Source: Slackia heliotrinireducens DSM 20476
Lineage (GTDB): Bacteria > Actinomycetota > Coriobacteriia > Coriobacteriales > Eggerthellaceae
NCBI RefSeq assembly: GCF_000023885.1
Contig: NC_013165.1
Span: 496,001-560,000 of the forward strand
Direction of reading: 5' to 3'
Length of the DNA stretch: 64,000 bases
Shown here: positions 7,634 to 14,407 of the stretch, in pieces
How the letters are laid out: each line of letters begins with the position of its first letter
Position numbering within the stretch: position 1 is the stretch's first letter
The notes under the pieces: model-generated
Databases searched by the model: none
What the model was told of the DNA's origin: nothing
Seen by the model: only the letters and a program-made list of their open reading frames with translations
Translations under genes and position numbers: made by a program

Positions 7634-8842
7634 ATGGAGTGCACGGCAGGGGCGCCGGCGTTCGCCGGCGTCGACACCCACAAGGAGACGAACATGCTGG
7701 CCCTCAAGGACGGGCTCGGCCGCACGGTCGGAATCTGGGAGTTCCCGGCGAACCCCGCCGGCTACGACGCGCTCGCCGACGCGATCGGCGACACCTCCGT
7801 GCCGGTCGGCGTCGAGGGCGCCCGGTCCTACGGCGCGGGCCTCGCGCAGAGGCTCGCCGAGCTCGGCTACGAGGTCCGCGAGGTCGTCAGGCCGCGCCGC
7901 GAGCAGCGCCGCCGCGGCAAGACCGACGAGATCGACGCGCTGGCGGCGTGCGACAACCTGGCCGCCGGCAGGAGCATGCCCGCCAAGGAGATGGAGGGGG
8001 GCGCCGCGGCCCTGCGCTGGCTGATGGTCGCCCGCGAGCAGGAGGTCGCCCACATGACGAGGCTCGCCTGCTGCATGGACTCCATGCTGGTCACGGCGCC
8101 CTACGGCGTCCGCGAACGGTGGCGCGGCCTCGAAGGCGCCGCCCTGATGCGGGCCGTCGCCGCGGGCAGGCCCAAGGACGCGGCCGGCCGCACGATGAGG
8201 GAGGTCGCGAAAAGCTGGCTGGGGGCCGAGGCGCGCGCGGGCAGGCTCGAGGCGGAGATCCTGGAGCTGATGGCGCGCTCGTACCCCGCCCTGATCGGCG
8301 CGCCGTGCGTCGGCGCGATCAGCGGCGCCCGCATCGTCCTGGCCGCCGGGTCCAACCCGTCCCGCCTGGGCGGCGAGGCCGCCTTCTCGATGCTCTGCGG
8401 CACCTCGCCCGTGCCCGCGTCGTCGGGCAACACCGTCCGGCACCGCCTGAACCGGGGCGGCAACCGCCAGGCCAACCGGGCCGTCCACGAGATCGCCCGC
8501 GCGAGGATGTCCCACGACCCGCGCACGAAGGCCTACATCGCGCGGAAGATGTCGGAGGGCAAGACCAAGCGCGAGGCCGTCCGCTGCCTGTGCCGCTACA
8601 TCGCCCGCGAAATCTACCGCCTGCTCACGGGCCCGCAGGAGCCCCCCTGCGACCAGTCCGCCCTCGCGGAGAGGCGCAAGGCCTGCGGCCTGACCCAGAG
8701 GCAGGCGGCGGAGGGCGCGGGAATCACGAGGGCGAAGGTCGGTGGGCTCGAGAGGCTCGCCGAGTTCGACACCGAATCGCTGCTGAGATACGACGCGTTC
8801 CTAAGGGAGGTGGAGGCGGAAAAGGGGCTTGACAGCATATAG
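7634..8842 (+). CDS. IS110-family DEDD transposase with a C-terminal helix-turn-helix domain
   Basis: This 402-residue recombinase has the RuvC-like N-terminal domain of IS110 transposases, with acidic residues at Asp14 (GVDTHKE), Glu61 (VGVEGARS) and Asp98/Asp101 (KTDEIDA). The Transposase_20 domain follows at about residues 220-330, with PASSGNTVRHRLNRGGNRQ; Ser263 or Ser264 is the likely catalytic serine. The protein then continues for some 60 residues into an XRE-like helix-turn-helix (AERRKACGLTQRQAAEGAGI, about 346-365), which most characterised IS110 transposases lack. GAGGGAGGGTGA precedes the ATG. The -35 box TTGACA overlaps the last codons. The frame is intact. Confidence 0.9.
   Translation: MECTAGAPAFAGVDTHKETNMLALKDGLGRTVGIWEFPANPAGYDALADAIGDTSVPVGVEGARSYGAGLAQRLAELGYEVREVVRPRREQRRRGKTDEIDALAACDNLAAGRSMPAKEMEGGAAALRWLMVAREQEVAHMTRLACCMDSMLVTAPYGVRERWRGLEGAALMRAVAAGRPKDAAGRTMREVAKSWLGAEARAGRLEAEILELMARSYPALIGAPCVGAISGARIVLAAGSNPSRLGGEAAFSMLCGTSPVPASSGNTVRHRLNRGGNRQANRAVHEIARARMSHDPRTKAYIARKMSEGKTKREAVRCLCRYIAREIYRLLTGPQEPPCDQSALAERRKACGLTQRQAAEGAGITRAKVGGLERLAEFDTESLLRYDAFLREVEAEKGLDSI
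8829..8834 (+). promoter_or_regulatory. Right-end half of a split promoter (-35 box TTGACA)
   Basis: A perfect sigma-70 -35 hexamer overlaps the last transposase codons, 14 bases from the right terminus. No -10 box follows it in the integrated state. In a circular junction it would be 17-18 bp upstream of GATAAT in the left end, as reported for other IS110 elements. Confidence 0.65.
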
Positions 8843-8849
8843 GAGCATC

Positions 8850-8997
8850 GGAGCCTTTTGTCCGTTCGTTGGTGGACTTTGGGGACGGAGCCTTTCGTCC
8901 GTTCGTTGACGCTCGGTGGATAATGTCCACCGATGGGACAAAGGGCTACGTCCCCAATGTCCACAATGTCCACCCAATGTCCACCCCCGTTCCATCC
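8850..8997. repeat. GGGGACGGAG-family repeats: IS110 right flank arm and one further palindrome
   Basis: The first about 22 bases are the right half of the repeat split by the IS110 element. Next comes GTGGACTTTGGGGACGGAG (from 8871) with a diverged inverse partner, CTACGTCCCCAATGTCCAC (to about 8965), and two more short GTCCAC iterations. This fills most of the gap between the transposase and the SWIM gene; nothing else is seen there. Confidence 0.7.
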
Positions 8998-9154
8998 TGC
9001 GGTCTGGCTTCGGATTGCAACCTGCGTTTCGCACTTTGGCGCCAAGGCGGGCGTGCCTTTCGATACGCAAATCTCTTCCAGATACGCGTTGCAGCATTTC
9101 AAGGCTGCTTCGACGCGATACTATGTCCCAAACAACGGAAGAGAAGGTGACCTC

Positions 9155-10888
9155 ATGATTGAAAACTGGCGCGGTGCATTTACCGACCGCATTCTCGAGC
9201 GCGGGCGGAATTGCTGGCGCAACGGACAGGTAGCCATCAAAACGGCGAACGACACCACGTGCTCCGCCACCGTTGCGGGCACGCAGGTCTACAGAGTCAG
9301 TGTGCCGATGTCGGGCGCGCTTGCAAGGGCCACGTGCACATGCCCCCATTTCGCGAAGGGGAACATGTGCAAGCACATCGCAGCCGTCCTGTACGCGTTG
9401 GAAGCTGGCGATTCGAACGAGACGTGCGTCGAATCTCCTGTTCAAGACACTCAGGACATATCGTCCCGCGCCAATAGGGAGAACATTCTCGACATGATGT
9501 CGGAAGATGACCTGCGCGGCTTTGTCCGGGAGCTCATGGGTGAAGACGAGCGCCTGGAGCGTCGGGTTCTCTCTCGGATGGGCGTCGTTGACCTGAAGCA
9601 GGCGAAATCCGACCTCCGGAAGCTGACCACCGATCTCATGCGGACCTACGAGCACAGCGGCATGATTGACTGGAGATATTCGCTGGATTTCGAGAACGAG
9701 TATCTGGCAGGCGTTGACGACATCGTCGAGCCGTTCCGGACCACCCAAGACGTCGACGGGTTGATGGAGCTTGTCGTCGTCCGTTTAATGCAGCTCCAGC
9801 GCATACGCATCGACGATTCGGACGGGTTCTTCTCAACGGCTCTCTACCCTGTTCGAGACGATATGAAAAAAGCCTTCATCTGGGCAGACGTCAAGCAACG
9901 GCGCAAGATGCTCCAAACCCTGAATAGTTTTCTGCAGAAAAAACCTGGCACCAACCGCAACGACATGTACTGGTTTTTGGAGGACTGTGTCCAGGGTTTT
10001 CTGCTGGACGCGTTTCCAACCGATCCGGAACTTGCGCAGGACGTGATCGCCATGGCGGACAGCCGCATCGCCGAGCTGCCCGCGCAGTGCAATGACCGTG
10101 GCTATGACAGAAACGGAGCAGACCGTCGTCAATGGAAGATGGGGCGTTTGATGGCGCTGTCCAGCACGGATGCGTCCTTCGACGAGCTGACTGAAGCCGC
10201 TGATGAATTGCTTGGCGAAGCGAAGGCGGTACGTGTGCTTTCGGATGCGCTTTTGCGAGAGGGCAGGGTCGACGAGGCGTTGGGGATGTTGCGGGACAAC
10301 GTCGACGCTTTCGACGAGCGGCGTAGGGGAGACGATCGGCCGCCCCGTGTGGTTGACCGACTCATCGAGCTGACTGAGCAGTACAAACCCGTAGCCGAGC
10401 GAGAGGTGTTGCTGACTTGGCTTTTACAGAATCCTCCGGGCAAATGCTCCGCGAAAGACTTAGAGACATGGTATGACGCGCTGCATGGGTTGACGGGCGA
10501 ACAATCCTGGTCGCAGACGCGCGGGGCCTTGATGGCGACGATGCCGGCGGGTGCGAAGCAGACGTGCCTGGCGCACGAGGACTCTTTAGACGAGCTGTAC
10601 GAGTGCATCATGGCAGATGGCGGCGGGGATTTGTGGAAATACGAAAGCTTGCTTTCCGATCGGTATCCGCAGGCTTACCTCGAGTTGTATTTGGATCAGG
10701 CACGCTTCGAACTGAATAATTCGCGCGATCGTCGGGAATATAACCGGGCGGCGCGTGCCCTGAAGAAAGTGGTGGCCTTCGAAGGTGGGTTCGAAATCGC
10801 CCAGGCCGAGGCTGAGGCGGTCGTCGCGGCAAACCCGCGCAAGACTGCTCTGGCCGATGAGCTGCGCAAAGTTGGGTTTGCGGTCTAG
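9155..10888 (+). CDS. SWIM zinc-finger protein
   Basis: This 577-residue protein has an N-terminal SWIM motif CxCx(8)CxH, with Cys61, Cys63, Cys72 and His74 (CTCPHFAKGNMCKH), which binds zinc and is used for nucleic-acid or protein contact. The remaining 500 residues are mostly helical and charged, resembling the repeat-rich bodies of other bacterial SWIM proteins; no helicase or nuclease motif is seen. I chose the ATG at 9155, which follows AGAGAAGGTGAC and places the motif at a typical distance. The function is unknown. Confidence 0.75.
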   Translation: MIENWRGAFTDRILERGRNCWRNGQVAIKTANDTTCSATVAGTQVYRVSVPMSGALARATCTCPHFAKGNMCKHIAAVLYALEAGDSNETCVESPVQDTQDISSRANRENILDMMSEDDLRGFVRELMGEDERLERRVLSRMGVVDLKQAKSDLRKLTTDLMRTYEHSGMIDWRYSLDFENEYLAGVDDIVEPFRTTQDVDGLMELVVVRLMQLQRIRIDDSDGFFSTALYPVRDDMKKAFIWADVKQRRKMLQTLNSFLQKKPGTNRNDMYWFLEDCVQGFLLDAFPTDPELAQDVIAMADSRIAELPAQCNDRGYDRNGADRRQWKMGRLMALSSTDASFDELTEAADELLGEAKAVRVLSDALLREGRVDEALGMLRDNVDAFDERRRGDDRPPRVVDRLIELTEQYKPVAEREVLLTWLLQNPPGKCSAKDLETWYDALHGLTGEQSWSQTRGALMATMPAGAKQTCLAHEDSLDELYECIMADGGGDLWKYESLLSDRYPQAYLELYLDQARFELNNSRDRREYNRAARALKKVVAFEGGFEIAQAEAEAVVAANPRKTALADELRKVGFAV

Positions 10889-11018
10889 GGCCACGCCGTT
10901 TCCCGTTCCAAACCCGCCTCTTTGTTTCGCCCTGGCATCTCGTCTGCCGTTCAAGCCTGTGCTACACTCGACGGCGAAGGTGCCGCATCCATCGGCGTGC
11001 GACTGGCAGGAGGTCGTC

Positions 11019-11558
11019 ATGGGTCGAAAGCCGTATTCGAACGTGTACAACATCATGCTTCCTGTGTGGCTGCTTGTGTTCTGGCCATCGTATCTGTGGC
11101 TGTTGCTCATCCCGCTGAATTACCTGATAGACCGCATCGTTTTGAAGTGGGGTCTAGGGAAGATGCCCGATGCGGGCGCGTTCTGCCGGCGCCATACGTG
11201 GAAGATCTGCCTGGCTGGATTCGCCAGCGATTTCGTCGGCATGCTCATGTTGCTGGCATTGTTCCTGATTCCGACGCTGGCGGCGGACGGCTCTGCGTTC
11301 GAGGCCGTGATTCACGACATCGGATACGGCATTGGGTTCAATCCTTTCACGAACATTGTGGCGTTTCTCGTTGTGGCTTTGGCCGTGGCGGTATCGGGGT
11401 TGTGCATTTACGCGCTGGACCGGTTCATCCTCGTCCGGGCGGGCCTCGATCCGGTCCAGGCCAAGCGCTGCGCATTGCGCCTGGCCCTGATAACTGCTCC
11501 GTACCTGTTCTTCTTCCCGTCGAGCATCATCTACAGCCCACCGTTCTACACGTTCTAG
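11019..11558 (+). CDS. Integral membrane protein of unknown function
   Basis: The predicted product is 179 residues with about four hydrophobic segments, near residues 12-36, 61-81, 103-125 and 148-170. The ATG at 11019 follows GGCAGGAGGTCGTC, a strong ribosome site. I find no recognisable motif. It lies 130 bases after the SWIM gene on the same strand and ends just before the solitary IS110 left end. Confidence 0.6.
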   Translation: MGRKPYSNVYNIMLPVWLLVFWPSYLWLLLIPLNYLIDRIVLKWGLGKMPDAGAFCRRHTWKICLAGFASDFVGMLMLLALFLIPTLAADGSAFEAVIHDIGYGIGFNPFTNIVAFLVVALAVAVSGLCIYALDRFILVRAGLDPVQAKRCALRLALITAPYLFFFPSSIIYSPPFYTF

Positions 11559-11587
11559 CGCGGCCTGGACGTTGGGTGGACTTTGGG

Positions 11588-11817
11588 GACACTGATAATT
11601 GACTTGGCCGGGTTGGCGTGCGCCGCCCGGCTGGGCGATAATGGCACCGGGCCCGCCCCAGTGACCCCATTGGGGACCGTCCGCGCGAGCGTGACCTCGC
11701 TCCGATCAGTCCTGGAGGGCCCGGCGCCGGAGGCCATTCCCATGACCTCATAGGAGCTTGGCGTTCCCGCCTTCGCACCCGAAACAAGCGAAGTGTACCA
11801 CACGCCCCGTCAGTGTC
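11588..11817 (+). ncRNA. Solitary IS110 left end with a conserved bridge-RNA-like region
   Basis: This 230-bp segment differs from 7345-7574 at only five positions with no length change, yet has no transposase or right end. All four guide-like segments persist: TTGGGGAC (11670-11677, now identical to the repeat target), GCTCCG (11699-11704), ATAGGAGC (11750-11757) and TCAGTGTC (11810-11817). One change in the 5' hairpin keeps pairing as G-U; another puts an A-C mismatch in the 12-bp stem. It begins in a repeat arm (GGACTTTGGGGAC), as the full element does, and stops exactly at the last guide, running into a repeat arm of opposite orientation. Transcription is unproven. Confidence 0.65.
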
Positions 11818-11998
11818 AACGAACGGACAAAAGGCTCCGTCCCCATCGTCCCGCACGTCGCCGATGTCCCGCAGAACGTCAACGAACGGACAAAAGGCTC
11901 CGTCCCCATCGTCCCGCACGTCGCCGATGTCCCGCAGAACGTCAACGAACGGACAAAAGGCTCCGTCCCCAGTGTCCCGCACCCAGTGTCCCGCACGA
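11815..11998. repeat. 63-bp tandem array of GGGGACGGAG-family arms
   Basis: Units start at 11815, 11878 and 11941. The first two are identical over 63 bp; the third diverges after about 30 bases. Each carries GTCAACGAACGGACAAAAGG and CTCCGTCCCC, then GTCCCGCA-type iterations. With the solitary IS110 left end it accounts for most of the gap from 11559 to 12174. Confidence 0.85.
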
Positions 11999-12174
11999 GA
12001 GAGGGCCATTCGGCCCATTTGTCGCGTTCTGGTTGTTGCAAGGCCTCTGGAAATGTAAAACTATATATACATGCGATGACAGCGCCCGCTGCCCGGTTGC
12101 GCTGCTGAGCTGGTTGTTGGGCCGCAGGGGAGTCTGCCGCGGCAATGCCGTCGGCTTAACGAAGGAGGAACGTC

Positions 12175-13572
12175 ATGTCACGCGCGTCGACCCGCAATTC
12201 CGTTCGCCGTTTCCGCTTGCTGCTGGCCTTCGCTATGGCCGTTGTTTTCGCGCTGGGCTTCGGCGTTGCGGGATGCTCGTCGGACGGATCGGATGAAGGC
12301 GCCGACGAAATCGCCGCGCCCGTCCAGGCGGACTATTACGGCCAATGGGTCGTATCCTCCATCGAATCCGACGGCGGCGGCAGCGGCATCACGAACCAAG
12401 AGGAGCTCGAATCCCAGAAGGAACTCGGAAACGATACGGTTTTCACCTTTAACGAAGACGGCTCGGCGACGTTGACCCTGTACGGCTCCGATTTCGAAGC
12501 CACCTGGGATTATGCGGACTCGGGCGAAAGCACCGTGGAGGTTTTGGGCGAAACCTTCGATATGGACGTTTCCGGCAACACCCTCACGCTCACCAAGGAT
12601 GACACGGTATTCAACTGCAAGCGCTACGGCGCTGCTGCTCCGACGATCAGCGACGAGCGGACGTCGCTTGCCGACGTGAAAGGGTACGTCGGCGACCGCC
12701 AGAGCCCCGAGCTGCGTCCCGGCTGGAACGAAAGCGACGGCAAGCGCATCTACGTGAACGAAGACGGCTCGCTGCCCGACGGTTGGATGGACGTGGACGG
12801 CGCCAAGTACTGCTTCGTGCACGGCGCTCCGCGCACGGGCTTGTTCCTGGACGGCGACTACTACTACTTCACGAACGAAGAAGGCGCCATGCAGACCGGC
12901 TGGCAGGACATCGACATGGACCGCTACTACTTCGATCAGGAATCCGGTCAGGCGCTCATCGGCTGGCAGCAGCTCGACGGCGCGTGGTACGCCTTCGACG
13001 AGCAGGGCAGGATGCATACCCAGTGGTACCGCATCTCTGAGTCCGAAGAGTACTACATGGGTGACGACGGCAAGATGTGCACCGGCTGGGTGGACATCGA
13101 AGGGTCCTCATACTATTTCGATGCGAACGGCAAGCTGCAGAAGGACACTTGGATAGGCAACAACTACGTGAACGAATCCGGCCAGTGGGTCGAGGGCATC
13201 AAGCCGCTGCCCGACAGCGGCACGGTGTTCGTGGGCGGATCGGGCATCTCATCTGCCACCGTGGAGGGCAGTACGGATCGCAACGCTCTGGTCAAGTTCA
13301 AGGACGGCTCGGGCAACGAGGTTGCGGTGTTCTTCGTGGGCAAGGGCGAAACCGTGACCGTGAGCATGCCTGGTGGTTACTACTATATGTATGTCGCGTA
13401 CGGCGGCGACCAGTGGTACGGCGAAGACAGCGAATACCCCTTCGGCGACGAAACCACCTTCTCGAAGGATGACGAAGGCGCCGACTTCTCCAACTACACT
13501 TGGCAATACACGCTGTATACGGTTTCTAACGGCAACCTGCACATGGACTCCATCGGAGCCGACGAATTCTAG
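12175..13572 (+). CDS. Lipoprotein with cell-wall/choline-binding-type repeats
   Basis: This 465-residue protein has a basic N-terminus, a hydrophobic stretch and a lipobox ending at Cys34 (VAGC), so it is predicted to be surface anchored. Residues about 50-150 form a lipocalin-like beta domain. From about 180 to 340 there are six or so degenerate 20-residue repeats of the form GW-x-DG-x-YYF-x-G, typical of CW_binding_1 (choline/glucan-binding) modules. The last 110 residues look like a separate beta domain. AAGGAGGAACGTC precedes the ATG. It is likely a cell-envelope or polysaccharide-binding protein; the ligand is unknown. Confidence 0.75.
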   Translation: MSRASTRNSVRRFRLLLAFAMAVVFALGFGVAGCSSDGSDEGADEIAAPVQADYYGQWVVSSIESDGGGSGITNQEELESQKELGNDTVFTFNEDGSATLTLYGSDFEATWDYADSGESTVEVLGETFDMDVSGNTLTLTKDDTVFNCKRYGAAAPTISDERTSLADVKGYVGDRQSPELRPGWNESDGKRIYVNEDGSLPDGWMDVDGAKYCFVHGAPRTGLFLDGDYYYFTNEEGAMQTGWQDIDMDRYYFDQESGQALIGWQQLDGAWYAFDEQGRMHTQWYRISESEEYYMGDDGKMCTGWVDIEGSSYYFDANGKLQKDTWIGNNYVNESGQWVEGIKPLPDSGTVFVGGSGISSATVEGSTDRNALVKFKDGSGNEVAVFFVGKGETVTVSMPGGYYYMYVAYGGDQWYGEDSEYPFGDETTFSKDDEGADFSNYTWQYTLYTVSNGNLHMDSIGADEF

Positions 13573-13667
13573 CGGCGAAGCTGCGGATGGTGAAACGCGC
13601 CCTCCGCAGCCTGACGCATTCGCCGCGGGGCTTCGCATACGAGGCCGCCGTGGCCCGAGCGCGGTGG

Positions 13668-13708
13668 GGGACATTGGGGACGGAGCCCATTGTCCGTTCG
13701 TTGACGCT
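13668..13708. repeat. GGGGACGGAG-family repeat, single arm
   Basis: The sequence ATTGGGGACGGAGCCCATTG is followed by TCCGTTCGTTGACG, as in the other copies, but no inverse partner is adjacent. It is probably a decayed or one-armed copy. Confidence 0.65.
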
Positions 13709-13797
13709 TTGCCTCAGCTGGAGCTAAAGGCTCATGCTAGCCGTCCACTGTCGATACAGCGGAACGCAAACACCCACGGCGTAACATTAACACACGA

Positions 13798-13829
13798 GGA
13801 AAGGCACCGGGCTGAGTCGGTGCCTTTCC
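13798..13829. terminator. Hairpin between convergent genes
   Basis: Stem GGAAAGGCACCG / CGGTGCCTTTCC with an 8-base loop lies between the plus-strand lipoprotein and the minus-strand cytochrome gene. It could terminate either, although the T-tract is weak on both sides. Confidence 0.6.
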
Positions 13830-13855
13830 TTCGGGGGGGGGTATGTCATGCCCTC

Positions 13856-14404
13856 TTACGAGACTGTTCCCCGCATGGTCTGCCCACCGTTGGGGTGGCA
13901 TTCTCCACAGATGTCTACTTGTTCGGAATGTCCCTTGTGACACTCGTTGCAGTATTGAACTGTGCCATGTATGGAGTCGTGCGGGTTGTAATCCCCCAAT
14001 GATTCGGTTGCCGTGGCCAGGTCCTCCCAAGTCCCATGACAAGCGAAGCACTTGTCGTTGTCTACAAAATACGTGCTGGTCAGTTCAGGCTCGGAGCCAT
14101 CTTCGGTTTCGATACCCGAAAGCTGGTCGGGTAGGTCGGACCCATGGCACGAGGTGCAGTCGTAACCAAGCGCGGTGTGAAAGCTGGCAAGACCCGCGCC
14201 GCCGTCGCAGTTCTCGACATGCAGCTGATAGCTTGCGGTGTCAAACGTGGCCGAGTCCGTAGCATCGCCATCCGAGGATGTTGCGTTGGTGCCGCTAGGC
14301 GAGCAGCCAATGGCCAGCGCGACAAGCAGGGCGCCGATGGTACCGGCCACGAGGGTGAGCTTATTCTTGGAGGTCGTGTGCGATGCTCTCTGAATCCTCT
14401 TCAT
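13856..14404 (-). CDS. Small tetrahaem c-type cytochrome lipoprotein
   Basis: This 182-residue protein has an N-terminal signal with a lipobox ending at Cys34 (AIGC). Four CxxCH haem-binding motifs follow (CTSCH, CFACH, CNECH, CGECH), spaced over the C-terminal 100 residues. Such small tetrahaem cytochromes pass electrons from the quinone pool to exported flavoprotein reductases. The gene starts 3 bases after the Tat flavoprotein gene and is certainly cotranscribed with it. It is most likely the electron-donating subunit of that reductase, lying outside the membrane. Confidence 0.85.
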   Translation of the reverse strand: MKRIQRASHTTSKNKLTLVAGTIGALLVALAIGCSPSGTNATSSDGDATDSATFDTASYQLHVENCDGGAGLASFHTALGYDCTSCHGSDLPDQLSGIETEDGSEPELTSTYFVDNDKCFACHGTWEDLATATESLGDYNPHDSIHGTVQYCNECHKGHSEQVDICGECHPNGGQTMRGTVS

Positions 14405-14407
14405 GTC

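Larger units (their letters stand above)
7347..8849 (+). mobile_element. IS110-family insertion sequence, complete, inserted in a palindromic repeat
   Basis: The element comprises a roughly 290-bp noncoding left end, one DEDD transposase gene and a very short right end. The left flank reads TGGACTTTGGGGAC and the right flank CGGAGCCTTTTGTCC. Joined through the shared C, they rebuild the GGGGACGGAGCC core of the local palindromic repeat, so the insertion point is visible without needing an empty site. The ends are not inverted repeats of each other and no target duplication is seen beyond 1-2 bp, both normal for IS110. The exact boundary is uncertain by 1-2 bases. Confidence 0.8.

Noticed and set aside
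7505-8515. Long minus-strand and second plus-strand frames over the IS110 transposase
   Set aside because: These are high-GC shadow frames; only the frame starting at 7634 carries DEDD and serine motifs.
11815-11998. 63-bp tandem units as a CRISPR array
   Set aside because: The whole unit repeats without unique spacers, there are under three units, and no cas genes are present.
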